Counted from the first letter of the stretch, positions 51,936 to 61,398 are shown. The stretch is DNA of 64,000 bases from Streptomyces sp. VRA16 Mangrove soil (GCF_017377775.1 NZ_JAFVLN010000021.1:1-64000), one strand, 5' to 3'. Translations and numbers: made by a program. Notes: generated by a model not told the origin, from the letters alone.

Positions 51936-52098
51936 CGTGACACTTTGGCGGGCGCTGACGGACACCGACAAGGCGCCCACAGGGGATTCACCATCCGTCA
52001 CACGGTGACTTCCCGCGGCGGCCAGTATGGTGGTGCGCGCCGCCGAGCAGCCCGCGTGAGGTCGAGACGGGCGGCGGAGCCAACCGGGAGAACCTGCT

Positions 52099-54162
52099 TT
52101 GAGTCGTGAAACTGACAGTTCGTCCTCCGGGCCCCAGGGGCGCGGTGCGGCCGCGTACCCGTCGGGGACGCCTCCGTACGGAACGTCCGCGCAGGGCGCG
52201 GCGTCCGGCGATGCCGGGCCGACCCCGCCGGGCGACCAGGACGGTCCCAAGACCGAGACGACGCTGACGACACGGATCCGGATCAACATCCCGGGCTCCC
52301 GGCCGATCCCGCCGGTCGTGATGCGTACGCCGATGAGTGACATCGACGGCGGTGACGGCGGTCCCGAGCAGACCGCCGAGACCCCCGCCCCGCAGCCGCC
52401 CGCCGCGCAGGCCGCCGAGGGCCGCCCCTCGGCGCTCGCCGGTTACACGGGCGACGCGCAGACGACGGGCCAGACCCCGCAGCCGCCCGCGCCCGCCGAG
52501 CCCAAGGCGCAGCGCGAGGAGAAGACCAGCGACTGGTTCGCGCCGCGCAAGGCGGCCGCGCCCCAGCGCTCCGGTACCCCCGGCGGTCCCGCCGGTGGTG
52601 CCCCCGCCGGCGGTGCCCCCGCCGGTGGTGCGCCGGTCGGTGGTGCGCCGGCAGGCGGTGCGTCCGGCGGTACGTCGGGTGGCTTCGACGTGTCCGGCGC
52701 GGTCGCCTCCGGCCCGCTCGGCGGCGGCGCCCCGCGCGGCGGTGCCCAGGACCGCGGCGACCTCCCGTTCTTCTCGGGCAACCCGGCGAACCCCGCCGGC
52801 GGTCCCGAGGGCGCGGGCCAGGAGCCGGGCGCCCCGCGCCGCGGCCCCGCAGGCACCGGTCCCACTGGTCCCACCGGACCCGCGGGCCCCACGACGGGGC
52901 CCACCACCGGCGACGGCCCGATGATCACGCCGAGCGCGCCGAACCCGCCGGTGCCCGGCGCCGGTGCCCCGACGCCGCCCCGGATGAGCGACGACACCGC
53001 GATCCTGACGCCGCAGAAGCCGGCCCCGGAGCCCGCCCCGGCCGCGGGCAACGTCTCCGGTGACACGCTCACCAGCGGCATCCCGGTCGTGCCGGGGGCG
53101 GCGGGCCAGGGCGCGGGCCCCGGTTCGCCGTTCGCCCCGCAGGTCCAGGCGCCGGCCCCGCACACCCCGCCGAAGCTGCCGGACCCGGTGCCCAGCGCCC
53201 CGGCCCCCGCCAAAAAGAAGAAGAAGGGCCGCAGCAAGCTGGTCCTGCTCGGTGCGGGCGTCGTCGGCGTGGCCGGTGTCGCCTACGGCGCGGGCCTGCT
53301 GATGAACCACTCCGACGTCCCCAAGGGCACCACCGTCCTCGGTGTCGACATCGGCGGCGGCACCCGCGACGAGGCGGCCGCCAAGCTGGAGAGCACCCTC
53401 GGCAAGCGCACCGAGGACCCCCTGAAGCTGGAGGTCGACGGCAAGACGGTCGAGCTCAAGCCGGAGCAGTCGGGTCTCTCCCTGGACAGCGCGGCCACCG
53501 TCTCCGCCGCCGCGGGCAGCGACTACAACCCGGTCTCGGTGATCGGCTCGCTGTTCGGCAACGAGCGGGTCGTCGACCCGGTCATGCCCGTCGACGAGGA
53601 GAAGCTGCACGCGGCCCTCGAGGACGCGGCGGGCGGCGCGGCCGCCTCCGGCGACGGCACGATCAAGTTCGTCCCCGGCAAGGCCGTCGCGGTCTACGGC
53701 AAGGCGGGCAAGGGCATCGACGTCGACCGGTCGGCCGACTCGGTCGCCGAGGCGTACCGCGCCCACGTGGAGACCGGCAAGGACGCGGCCGTCCAGGTGG
53801 CGACGGTGCAGCAGCAGCCGACGATCTCGAACGCCGAGGTCGACCGGAAGATGAAGCAGTTCGCCGAGCCCGCGATGTCCGCCAACGTCAAGATCACGGC
53901 GGGCGGCAAGGCGATCGAGTTCGGCCCGGCCATCTCCCTGCCGAAGGTGCTCGGCATGAAGGCGGTCGACGGCAAGCTCGTCGAGACGTACGACCTGAAG
54001 GCGCTCAAGAAGCTGTACGGCAACACCTTCGACGGTGTCCTGATCACCCGGGGCAACGGCAAGAAGACGCCGGTCCAGCCGACGGACGTCGCCTCCGCCA
54101 TGGGCAAGGCGCTGATGGGCAGGACGACGGCCGAGCGGACCGTGGACATCCCCACGAGCTGA
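52099..54162 (+). CDS. Membrane protein with PG_binding_4 (VanW/YoaR-like) domains and a disordered N-terminus
   Basis: A 687-residue protein. Residues 1 to ~370 are intrinsically disordered, rich in Pro, Gly, Ala and Thr. They contain GAPAGGAPAGGAP-type repeats (about 160-195) and a collagen-like GPTGPTGPAGP stretch. A KKKKKGRSK stop-transfer signal precedes one transmembrane helix (about 378-398). The outer part (about 405-687) has two PG_binding_4-like domains, with GVDIGGGTRDEAAAKLES in the first. Probably envelope or peptidoglycan binding. TTG start at 52099 after GGGAGAAC. Strong terminator at 54175. Confidence 0.82.
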   Translation: MSRETDSSSSGPQGRGAAAYPSGTPPYGTSAQGAASGDAGPTPPGDQDGPKTETTLTTRIRINIPGSRPIPPVVMRTPMSDIDGGDGGPEQTAETPAPQPPAAQAAEGRPSALAGYTGDAQTTGQTPQPPAPAEPKAQREEKTSDWFAPRKAAAPQRSGTPGGPAGGAPAGGAPAGGAPVGGAPAGGASGGTSGGFDVSGAVASGPLGGGAPRGGAQDRGDLPFFSGNPANPAGGPEGAGQEPGAPRRGPAGTGPTGPTGPAGPTTGPTTGDGPMITPSAPNPPVPGAGAPTPPRMSDDTAILTPQKPAPEPAPAAGNVSGDTLTSGIPVVPGAAGQGAGPGSPFAPQVQAPAPHTPPKLPDPVPSAPAPAKKKKKGRSKLVLLGAGVVGVAGVAYGAGLLMNHSDVPKGTTVLGVDIGGGTRDEAAAKLESTLGKRTEDPLKLEVDGKTVELKPEQSGLSLDSAATVSAAAGSDYNPVSVIGSLFGNERVVDPVMPVDEEKLHAALEDAAGGAAASGDGTIKFVPGKAVAVYGKAGKGIDVDRSADSVAEAYRAHVETGKDAAVQVATVQQQPTISNAEVDRKMKQFAEPAMSANVKITAGGKAIEFGPAISLPKVLGMKAVDGKLVETYDLKALKKLYGNTFDGVLITRGNGKKTPVQPTDVASAMGKALMGRTTAERTVDIPTS

Positions 54163-54174
54163 GCGCGCACCCGA

Positions 54175-54208
54175 CGAGTCCCGCATGACATCCGTCATGC
54201 GGGACTCG
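54175..54208 (+). terminator. Terminator after the VanW/PG_binding_4-like gene
   Basis: CGAGTCCCGCATGAC pairs perfectly with GTCATGCGGGACTCG (15 bp, ATCC loop), 12 bp after the stop codon. Confidence 0.9.
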
Positions 54209-54257
54209 CGACATCAAGCACTGCCGCGCGCCCCCGCTGACCGGCGACGATGGCGGC

Positions 54258-55166
54258 ATGACGACAGAAGCAGCGGTCACCTTCACCGGGGTGACGAAGA
54301 CGTACGGCACGGTGAAGGCGGTCGACGGGCTCAGCCTCGCGCTGCACCCCGGCGAGACCGTCGCCCTGCTCGGCCCGAACGGGGCCGGCAAGTCCACCAC
54401 CCTCGACCTGCTCCTCGGCCTGCGCCCCGCCGACACCGGCGACGTCCAGGTCTTCGGCACCAGCCCGCGCGACGCCATCGTGCGCGGCCGGGTCGGCGCC
54501 ATGCTGCAGAGCGGCGGCCTGATGGACGAGGTGACGGTGCGCGAGCTGGTGCAGCTCGCCGTGTCCCTGCACCCCAAGCCGTACAAGGCCGACGACGTCA
54601 TGAGCCGGGCCGGCATCACCCAGATCGGCGACCGCAAGGTCAACAAGCTCTCCGGCGGCCAGGAGCAGCGCGTCCGCTTCGCCCTGGCCACCGCGGGCGA
54701 CAGCGACCTCATCGTCCTCGACGAGCCGACGACCGGTATGGACGTGACCGCCCGCCAGGCGTTCTGGGCGACGATGCGCGAGCAGGCCGACCAGGGCCGC
54801 ACCGTCCTGTTCGCCACGCACTACCTGGAGGAGGCGGACGCGATCGCCGACCGCGTCCTCGTCCTGCACCGCGGCCGGCTCCTCGCCGACGGCACCGCGG
54901 CCGAGATCAAGGCCAAGGCGGGCGCCCGGAAGGTCTCCTTCGACCTGGACGGCGAGATCGATGAGCAGGCCGTCAAAGCGCTGCCGTTCCTCACCAGCGT
55001 GGACATTTCGGGCCAGACGGTCCGCATCCAGTCCACCGACGCCGACGCGACCGTGCACGCCCTGTACGGGCTCGGCGTCTACCCCCGCAACCTCGAAGTC
55101 GCCGGGCTCGGCCTTGAGCAGGCGTTCGTGGCCATCACCGAGGCCGAGGAGGCCAAGTCGCGATGA
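54258..55166 (+). CDS. ABC transporter ATPase (ABC-2 drug/lipid exporter type)
   Basis: A 302-residue ATPase. Walker A is GPNGAGKST (about 41-49). The signature loop is LSGGQEQR, Walker B is LIVLDEPTTG, and the switch His is in TVLFATHYLEEAD. The C-terminal ~80-residue domain is typical of DrrA-like exporter ATPases. It pairs with the permease whose ATG overlaps its stop (ATGA at 55163-55166). Two-component genes follow in the same coupled operon and are likely to regulate it. Confidence 0.93.
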   Translation: MTTEAAVTFTGVTKTYGTVKAVDGLSLALHPGETVALLGPNGAGKSTTLDLLLGLRPADTGDVQVFGTSPRDAIVRGRVGAMLQSGGLMDEVTVRELVQLAVSLHPKPYKADDVMSRAGITQIGDRKVNKLSGGQEQRVRFALATAGDSDLIVLDEPTTGMDVTARQAFWATMREQADQGRTVLFATHYLEEADAIADRVLVLHRGRLLADGTAAEIKAKAGARKVSFDLDGEIDEQAVKALPFLTSVDISGQTVRIQSTDADATVHALYGLGVYPRNLEVAGLGLEQAFVAITEAEEAKSR

Positions 55167-55906
55167 ACAGCCTGATCAAGCTGGAACTCGTGCGCGCCCT
55201 GCGCAACAAGAAGTTCCTCTTCTTCTCCGTGATCTATCCGTCGGTGCTGTTCCTGCTGATCGCGGGCCAGTCCAAGACCTCGGACATCGTCAAGGGCACC
55301 GGCGGCCTGAACCTGGCCGCGTTCATGATGGTCTCCATGGCCTCCTTCGGCGCGCTCACCGCCGTCCTCATGGGCAACAGCGAGCGCATCGCCAAGGAGC
55401 GGGAGAGCGGCTGGGTGCGGCAGCTGCGGCTGACGACGCTGCCGGGCCGCGGCTACGTCCTCGCGAAGACCGCGAGCGCGGCCGTGGTGTCCCTGCCCTC
55501 CATCGTGGTGGTCTTCGTCGTCGCCGCGGTCTTCAAGGACGTACGCTTCGACGCCTGGCAGTGGGGCGCGCTGACCGGCGCGATCTGGGCGGGCAGCCTC
55601 TGCTTCGCCGCGCTCGGCGTCGCCATCGGCTACATCGCGAGCGGTGACGCCGTCCGCCCGATCACGATGATCACCTACTTCGGCCTGTCGATCCTCGGTG
55701 GCCTGTGGATGCCCACCACGTCCTTCCCCGACTGGCTGCAGAACATCGCCAAGTGGCTGCCCACGCACGCGTACGCCGCCCTCGGCCAGGCCATCGAGCT
55801 GGGCAACGCCCCGCACGCCAAGGACGTCGCGCTGATCGTCGTCTACTTCCTGGTCTTCGCGGGCGGCGCGGCGTATCTGTACCGCAAGGACACTCTGAAG
55901 GCGTGA
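55163..55906 (+). CDS. ABC-2 type transporter permease
   Basis: A 247-residue membrane protein with six predicted helices (about 20-40, 50-75, 105-130, 140-165, 170-190 and 225-243). NSERIAKERESGWVRQLRLT is the cytoplasmic loop that contacts the ATPase. It forms the channel of an exporter, perhaps for a drug, lipid or peptide. The GTG of the sensor kinase overlaps its stop codon. Confidence 0.92.
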   Translation: MNSLIKLELVRALRNKKFLFFSVIYPSVLFLLIAGQSKTSDIVKGTGGLNLAAFMMVSMASFGALTAVLMGNSERIAKERESGWVRQLRLTTLPGRGYVLAKTASAAVVSLPSIVVVFVVAAVFKDVRFDAWQWGALTGAIWAGSLCFAALGVAIGYIASGDAVRPITMITYFGLSILGGLWMPTTSFPDWLQNIAKWLPTHAYAALGQAIELGNAPHAKDVALIVVYFLVFAGGAAYLYRKDTLKA

Positions 55907-57093
55907 GGGCGAACGTGGGCGCGAGCACCGAGCCGGACGGGACGGGCCGGGTCCCGAGGATCGGCCTGCCGCCGGACACCCGCAGGGAGTTCTTCGTCAA
56001 ACTCCTGTGGATCGGCATGTGGCTGGCCTTCCTCGGCAGCCCGGTCGCGGACCTCGCACAGGGCCACCACACCCCGGTGGCCACGGCCCTCGGCGGCCTG
56101 GGCCTCGCCGTCTTCGTGGTCGCGTACATCGGTCTCGTGATCCGCCAGACGGGCCGGCCGCTGGGCCGACTGCTGGTCCGCGTCTGCCTGACCCTGCTGC
56201 CGGTCTTCGCCGTCGTCCTCTCCCTCACCCTCGGGCCCGAGTGGCTCGTGCTGTTCGTCTACGTCTCCGTGGCCTTCGGCGCGGTCCTGCCGCTGCGCTG
56301 GACCCGCCTCGCGATCCTCGCCACCACGGCCGCCATGACCGGCACCGGGCTGCTGCTGGACACCGAGCCCGAGTACTGGCTCGTCATCCCGGCGCTGCTC
56401 GGCGGCTTCTCGATGATCGGCGTACGCGAACTGGTGCGCACCACGCGGGAGTTGCGCGAGGCGCGGGCACAGGTGGCCCAGCTGGCGGCGAACGAGGAGC
56501 GGCTGCGCCTGGCGCGCGACCTGCACGACCTCCTCGGTCACTCGCTCTCCCTGATCACCCTGAAGAGCGAACTGGCGGGCCGGATGCTGCCCGGCCGGCC
56601 CGAGAAGGCAGCCGACCAGATCGCCGACATCGAGAAGGTCAGCCGGCAGGCCCTGGTCGACGTGCGCGAGGCCGTCACCGGCTACCGGCGACCCCGTCTG
56701 ACGGCCGAACTGGCCGGCGCCCAGGTCGCGTTGGCGGCCGCGGGCATCACGGCGACGGTGCCCGATCAGGCGCCCGAACTGCCCGAGAGCCAGGAGGCGG
56801 CGCTCGCCTGGTCGCTGCGGGAGGCCGTCACCAACGTCGTACGGCACAGCGGCGCGCGCCGCTGCGTCATCGGCGTCGCCCGTCGCGAGACCCTGGAAGG
56901 ACCGATCGTCGAGCTGACGGTGGAGGACGACGGCGCGGGCCCGTCAGGGCTCGCCCCGGGCAACGGCCTGGCCGGGCTCGCCGAACGCCTCACCGCGGTC
57001 GGCGGCACGCTGGACGCGGGCGCGGCCGGCCGTGGACCCGGATTCCGGCTGGTGGCCCGGGTCCCCGCGCCCTCCGTAGGATCCGCCGCATGA
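55903..57093 (+). CDS. Sensor histidine kinase (NarL/DesK type)
   Basis: A 396-residue membrane sensor kinase. About five transmembrane segments lie in residues 25-170. The dimerisation/H-box region is RLARDLHDLLGHSLSLITLK, with the phospho-acceptor His in RDLHD (about 206). The GHKL ATPase has the N-box REAVTNVVRHSGA and the G-box GNGLAGLAERL. GTG start overlapping the ABC permease stop (GTGA); a GTG 12 nt later is also possible. It phosphorylates the adjacent response regulator. Confidence 0.9.
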   Translation: MRANVGASTEPDGTGRVPRIGLPPDTRREFFVKLLWIGMWLAFLGSPVADLAQGHHTPVATALGGLGLAVFVVAYIGLVIRQTGRPLGRLLVRVCLTLLPVFAVVLSLTLGPEWLVLFVYVSVAFGAVLPLRWTRLAILATTAAMTGTGLLLDTEPEYWLVIPALLGGFSMIGVRELVRTTRELREARAQVAQLAANEERLRLARDLHDLLGHSLSLITLKSELAGRMLPGRPEKAADQIADIEKVSRQALVDVREAVTGYRRPRLTAELAGAQVALAAAGITATVPDQAPELPESQEAALAWSLREAVTNVVRHSGARRCVIGVARRETLEGPIVELTVEDDGAGPSGLAPGNGLAGLAERLTAVGGTLDAGAAGRGPGFRLVARVPAPSVGSAA

Positions 57094-57704
57094 CGAGCGC
57101 GATCAGGGTGTTGTTGGCCGAGGACCAGTCGATGGTGCGCGAGGCGCTCGCGGCGCTGCTCGGGCTGGAGCCGGACATCGAGGTCGTCGCCCAGGTGGCG
57201 CGCGGCGACGAGGTCCTGGCGGCGGCCCGCGCCCACGCGGTCGACGTGGCGCTCCTTGACATCGAGATGCCGGGCTGTACGGGCATCGAAGCGGCGGCCC
57301 GACTGCACACGGAGTTCCCCGGGGTGAAGGTGGTCGTACTCACCACGTTCGGTCGCCCCGGCTATCTGCGCAGCGCGATGGAGGCGGGCGCGCACGCGTT
57401 CCTGGTGAAGGACGCCCCGGCCGCCCAGCTCGCCGAAGCGGTCCGCAAGGTCCTCGCCGGCGAACGCGTCATCGACCCCACGCTCGCCGCGGCGGCCCTG
57501 GCCGAGGGCGCCAACCCCCTGACGGACCGCGAACGCGAGGTCCTGCGCGCCGCGGCGGACGGCCGTACCAACGCGGAGCTGGCTGCCGCCCTGAACCTGT
57601 CGCAGGGGACGGTCCGCAACTACCTCTCGGTGGCCATCCAGAAACTGGCGGTCCGCAACCGGGCGGAAGCGGTCCGGGTGGCGCAGGAGAAGGGCTGGCT
57701 GTAG
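57090..57704 (+). CDS. NarL/LuxR-type response regulator (DesR-like)
   Basis: A 204-residue response regulator. The receiver domain (1-120) has the phospho-Asp in VALLDIEMPG (about Asp56), the acidic pair in LLAEDQS, and Lys in FLVKDAP. The C-terminal LuxR helix-turn-helix is NPLTDREREVLRAAADGRTN through LNLSQGTVRNYLSVAI. The ATG overlaps the kinase stop (ATGA). Fourth gene of the coupled exporter/two-component operon; it probably controls its own operon, like DesR or LiaR systems sensing envelope stress. Confidence 0.93.
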   Translation: MTSAIRVLLAEDQSMVREALAALLGLEPDIEVVAQVARGDEVLAAARAHAVDVALLDIEMPGCTGIEAAARLHTEFPGVKVVVLTTFGRPGYLRSAMEAGAHAFLVKDAPAAQLAEAVRKVLAGERVIDPTLAAAALAEGANPLTDREREVLRAAADGRTNAELAAALNLSQGTVRNYLSVAIQKLAVRNRAEAVRVAQEKGWL

Positions 57705-57747
57705 GCCCGCCCCGCGGCGAGGGGGCCGCTTCTGCGCGGGCCCCGGG

Positions 57748-58590
57748 TCAGTTCAGCATGGCCCGAGCGGCCCGGGCCTGCCCCAGCACCTGCTCCGCAG
57801 CCGCCCCGTCCACCGCCCCCACGACCTCCGCATAGGCCTCCAACTCCACGGCCCCGCGCACGAAATCACCCCGCCGCACCAGCAACTGCGCCCGCTCGTA
57901 CCGCAAGCGCGCCGGATGCGAGGGCAGCAGCAGCGACAGCTCCACGGCCCAGAGCGACACATCGGACCGCTCGGGCCGCGTCGCCGCCCACGCCCGTACG
58001 TTGTTGAGGATCCGCAGCACGACCTCCAGCGGATCGGCGGGCCGCAGCATCGAGGCATCCAGCGGCGCCCCCGTCGCCCCGGCCACCAGCAACTCCGCGT
58101 TGGCCCCGCTGAGCACCCGCCCCGCGTCGAACGGATCGGCGAGCACCTGCTGCTCCGGCGGACCGAACCCGACGACGAAGTGCCCCGGCAGCGCGACGCC
58201 GTACACCGGAGCCCCGGCCCGCCGCGCCACCTCCATCCACACCACCGACAGCAGGATCGGCAGCCCGCGCCGCCGCCGCACCACCTCGTGCAGCAACGAC
58301 GATTCGAGGCGCTGATAGTCGCCGGGCACACCGTGGAAGCCGAGCTGCGCGCCCAGGAGTTCACCGAGCGCCGCGGCCCAGGCGTGCGGCCCACCCGGCC
58401 GGAACGGCAGCCGCCCGGCGAACTCGTCCAGCGCGATCTCTACGGAGTCCATGCCGGCGTCGTCGAGCGAGCCGTCCGCCTCCGCGGCGAGCAGCAGGCA
58501 CAACTGCGCGAGGTCGGGCCGCTCGGCCCGGGCCGCCTCGGCGAACCGGCGCCTCAGTTCGGTGGAACGCGGGGACAAGTGGGGGGACAT
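57748..58590 (-). CDS. SirB1/transglutaminase-like tetratricopeptide-type protein
   Basis: A 280-residue protein of the SirB1 group. LLHEVVRRRRGLPILLSVVW and GVALPGHFVVGF are the conserved core of this transglutaminase-related fold, followed by an alpha-helical C-terminal region of TPR character (ERAQLLVRRGDFVRGAVELE). Function unknown; the active-site cysteine of true transglutaminases is not evident. It follows the GNAT gene at 58608 by 17 bp and is probably cotranscribed. Confidence 0.8.
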   Translation of the reverse strand: MSPHLSPRSTELRRRFAEAARAERPDLAQLCLLLAAEADGSLDDAGMDSVEIALDEFAGRLPFRPGGPHAWAAALGELLGAQLGFHGVPGDYQRLESSLLHEVVRRRRGLPILLSVVWMEVARRAGAPVYGVALPGHFVVGFGPPEQQVLADPFDAGRVLSGANAELLVAGATGAPLDASMLRPADPLEVVLRILNNVRAWAATRPERSDVSLWAVELSLLLPSHPARLRYERAQLLVRRGDFVRGAVELEAYAEVVGAVDGAAAEQVLGQARAARAMLN

Positions 58591-58607
58591 ACGTGCCTCG
58601 TGCCCTC

Positions 58608-59690
58608 TCAGGCCGATCGATTAGCGGGTCCGGTGGGAGCGGCCTCCGGAGCACGGTAGTGGTGGTACGCGTGATGCGTGGCGAAACCCATGCGGTCGTA
58701 CAGGGCACGCGCCCCTTCGTTGTCCGCCTCCACCTGGAGCCAGGCCGCCGACGCGCCCTCGTCGAGCGCCCGCCGCGCCAGCGCCGTCATGACCTTCGTC
58801 GCGAGCCCGCGGCGCCGCTGTGCAGGGTCGACCTCGACAGCGGCGAACCCGGCCCACCTTCCGTCGACCACGCACCGCCCGATCGCGGCGGGCACTCCGT
58901 CCTCGCCGGGCACGCTCGCGAACCACACCGAGGGACCGGCGCACAGCACCTTCAGCGCGACCTCGCTCGTTCCCTTGCGCTGGTACCGCGCGAGCCACGC
59001 CTCCCGCGGCCTGCGCTCCAGGACCACCTCCACATCCGGGTCGGGCAGATCACCGATCGGCGCGAGCGCCGCGATCCGCAGCTCGGCCGTGACCTCCCGC
59101 ACCCAGCCGCGCGCCTCCAGCTCGGCGCAGAGCAGTTCCTGCGCCCCCTCGGCACCGGTCGCGGTCTGCGCGTACGCGGGCAGCCCACGGTCGGCGTACC
59201 ACCGACGTACGTGATCCAGCGCGTCGTCGAGCGGCACACCCGGGTCGCCCACGGGCAGCAGCGAGTTGGCCCGCCGGGTGAAACCCTCCCGTCGCCCGAC
59301 CACCGCCCCCCGGCGACTCGCTTCGCCCGGCTCCTGCTGGTACGCCGCCCGCAGCTCCCACTCGCCGAGCCGCTCGCTCTCCAGCGGCTGCCAGGCGCGG
59401 GAGGCGATGCGGGCGAGTTCGGGGTACGTGGCCGAGGGGCCGCGGCGCCGCGCGGGCTCGGCGGGCACGACCTTGCCCGCGACCAGCGCGGACTCCTCGA
59501 CGGCGACCCGCTCACCGTTCCGCCGTGTGATGAGCAGCACACCGGCGTCCCAGGATGTGAGAACTCCGACGGTGTCGGTGAACTTCCGACCCGCCGACCC
59601 GTCTTCGCTCACCCGTCGTACAGACACGCGTTTTCCCACGTCATCGCCCGAGATGCGGACTTCGAGCCGTCCGCCAGCAGTGAATTCCAC
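58608..59690 (-). CDS. GNAT-family N-acetyltransferase with extended N-terminal domain
   Basis: About 360 residues. The first ~65 residues (VEFTAGGRLEVRISGDDVGK, RRNGERVAVEESALV) form a small beta-rich domain resembling a Gln/SH3-like module. A GNAT domain lies in the C-terminal third: AAVEVDPAQRRRGLATKVM carries the acetyl-CoA-binding loop, and ALYDRMGFATHHAYHHY the end. Substrate unknown. The start is uncertain; the GTG at 59690 gives the conserved VEF start after a GAGGGG stretch, and the frame stays open to an ATG at 59720. It is divergent from fdxA. Confidence 0.72.
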   Translation of the reverse strand: MEFTAGGRLEVRISGDDVGKRVSVRRVSEDGSAGRKFTDTVGVLTSWDAGVLLITRRNGERVAVEESALVAGKVVPAEPARRRGPSATYPELARIASRAWQPLESERLGEWELRAAYQQEPGEASRRGAVVGRREGFTRRANSLLPVGDPGVPLDDALDHVRRWYADRGLPAYAQTATGAEGAQELLCAELEARGWVREVTAELRIAALAPIGDLPDPDVEVVLERRPREAWLARYQRKGTSEVALKVLCAGPSVWFASVPGEDGVPAAIGRCVVDGRWAGFAAVEVDPAQRRRGLATKVMTALARRALDEGASAAWLQVEADNEGARALYDRMGFATHHAYHHYRAPEAAPTGPANRSA

Positions 59691-59830
59691 AGCTAGGCCC
59701 ACCCCTCCTGTTCGGATCATGGCCGGGAACGGAGATACTAGGGGCGGGCATCGACGACGCCGCGCTCCCGCGCGCCAGGCGGCGGAGCCTGTGGAGGCCC
59801 GCCAGCGCCCTATCGAGGAGGAACGACAGC

Positions 59831-60151
59831 GTGACCTACGTCATCGCGCAGCCTTGTGTCGACGTCAAGGACAAGGCGTGCATCGAGGAGTGCCCGGTCG
59901 ACTGCATCTACGAGGGCTCCCGGTCCTTGTACATCCACCCGGACGAATGCGTCGACTGTGGTGCCTGTGAGCCGGTCTGCCCGGTCGAGGCGATCTTCTA
60001 CGAGGACGACACTCCTGAGGAGTGGAAGGACTACTACAAGGCGAACGTCGAGTTCTTCGACGAGCTCGGTTCGCCCGGTGGTGCCTCGAAGATGGGCCTG
60101 ATCGAGAAGGACCACCCGTTCATCGCCGCGCTTCCGCCGCAGAACGGCTGA
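59831..60151 (+). CDS. fdxA: 7Fe ferredoxin FdxA
   Basis: A 106-residue 7Fe-8S ferredoxin. The first cluster motif C-x7-C-x3-C-x3-CP is in QPCVDVKDKACIEECPVD, and the second in ECVDCGACEPVCPVEA. The C-terminal extension (WKDYYKANVEFFDELG) is typical of actinobacterial FdxA/FdxC. It carries electrons to cytochromes P450, oxidoreductases or stress enzymes. GTG start after GAGGAACGAC. An imperfect 13-bp hairpin follows. Confidence 0.95.
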   Translation: MTYVIAQPCVDVKDKACIEECPVDCIYEGSRSLYIHPDECVDCGACEPVCPVEAIFYEDDTPEEWKDYYKANVEFFDELGSPGGASKMGLIEKDHPFIAALPPQNG

Positions 60152-60164
60152 CGCGCAGCGCTCC

Positions 60165-60197
60165 AGGTCCCGTACGGCATGCCGCCGTGCGGGACCT
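60165..60197 (+). terminator. Hairpin after fdxA
   Basis: AGGTCCCGTACGGC pairs with GCCGTGCGGGACCT with one T-G wobble, 14 bp after the stop. Confidence 0.7.
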
Positions 60198-60216
60198 CGG
60201 CATTTGCCCACCGCAG

Positions 60217-60252
60217 AACGCAGCAGCAGAACGCAGCAGCAGTACGCAGCAC
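60217..60252. repeat. 13-bp tandem repeat between fdxA and dapC
   Basis: AACGCAGCAGCAG occurs at 60217 and 60230, then a partial TACGCAGCACG at 60243. CAG-rich, non-coding, just upstream of the dapC ribosome binding site. Confidence 0.75.
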
Positions 60253-60271
60253 GAGGAAAGAGAGCCGACAG

Positions 60272-61381
60272 GTGTCCGCTGCCTCCGGAGTCCCGGCCCC
60301 CATCCACCGCATCCCGACGTTCCCCTGGGACAAACTGGAGCCGTACAAGAAGACGGCCGCGGCGCACCCGGACGGCATCGTCGACCTCTCCGTCGGCACG
60401 CCCGTCGACCCGGTGCCCGACCTGATCCAGAAGGCGCTGATCGACGCCGCGGACTCGCCGGGCTATCCGACGGTGTGGGGCACTCCGGAGCTGCGTGACG
60501 CCCTGGTCTCCTGGTGCGAACGGCGCCTCGGCGCCCGCGACTTCACGCACCGCAACGTCCTGCCGGTGGTCGGCTCCAAGGAACTCGTGGCCTGGCTCCC
60601 GACGCACCTGGGCCTCGGCCCCGGGGACAAGGTCGCCTACCCGCGACTCGCCTACCCGACCTACGAGGTGGGTGCCCGGCTGGCCCGCGCCGAGTACGTC
60701 ACGTACGACGACCCGACGGAGCTCGACCCGGAGGGCATCAAGCTCCTGTGGCTGAACTCCCCGTCGAACCCCACCGGCAAGGTCCTGTCCAAGGAGGACC
60801 TCACCCGCACCGTCGCGTGGGCCCGCGAGCACGGCATCCTCGTCTTCTCCGACGAGTGCTACCTGGAGCTGGGCTGGGAGGCCGACCCGGTCTCGGTGCT
60901 GCACCCGGACGTCAACGGCGGGTCGTACGACGGCCTGGTCGCCGTCCACTCGCTCTCCAAGCGCTCGAACCTGGCGGGCTACCGCGCGGCGTTCATCGCG
61001 GGCGACGCGGCGGTCCTCGACCCGCTGCTCCAGATCCGCAAGCACGGCGGCATGATGACGTCGGCCCCGACGCAGGCGGCGGTCGTCGCGGCGCTCGGCG
61101 ACGACGCCCACGTCCAGGAGCAGCGCGCCCGTTACGCGGCCCGCCGCGAGCTGCTGCGCGCGGCGCTGGTCGGGCACGGCTTCCGCATCGAGCACAGCGA
61201 GGCGAGCCTGTACCTCTGGGCCACCCGTGACGAGTCCTGCTGGGACACGGTCGCCCACCTCGCCGCCCTGGGCATCCTGGTCGCCCCCGGCGACTTCTAC
61301 GGCGAGGCGGGCGCCACGTTCGTGCGGGTCGCCCTGACGGCGACGGACGAGCGCATCGACGCGGCGGTGGCCCGCCTCTAG
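60272..61381 (+). CDS. dapC: Succinyldiaminopimelate aminotransferase DapC
   Basis: A 369-residue fold-type I PLP aminotransferase of lysine/diaminopimelate synthesis. It converts N-succinyl-2-amino-6-ketopimelate to N-succinyl-L,L-diaminopimelate with glutamate. The PLP lysine is in SLSKRSNLAG (about Lys235), LNSPSNPTG carries the conserved Asn-Pro pair, and VFSDECYLEL contains the PLP-stacking region. GTG at 60272 after GAGGAAAGAG. dapE, two steps later in the same pathway, lies about 1.9 kb downstream, separated by two genes on the other strand. Confidence 0.92.
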   Translation: MSAASGVPAPIHRIPTFPWDKLEPYKKTAAAHPDGIVDLSVGTPVDPVPDLIQKALIDAADSPGYPTVWGTPELRDALVSWCERRLGARDFTHRNVLPVVGSKELVAWLPTHLGLGPGDKVAYPRLAYPTYEVGARLARAEYVTYDDPTELDPEGIKLLWLNSPSNPTGKVLSKEDLTRTVAWAREHGILVFSDECYLELGWEADPVSVLHPDVNGGSYDGLVAVHSLSKRSNLAGYRAAFIAGDAAVLDPLLQIRKHGGMMTSAPTQAAVVAALGDDAHVQEQRARYAARRELLRAALVGHGFRIEHSEASLYLWATRDESCWDTVAHLAALGILVAPGDFYGEAGATFVRVALTATDERIDAAVARL

Positions 61382-61398
61382 AGGTACCCGGACACAGC

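Noticed and set aside
57721..57747. Terminator between the response regulator and the SirB1-like gene
   Set aside because: Only a 6-bp GGGGCC/GGCCCC stem with an 11-nt loop is visible, too weak to list as a feature.
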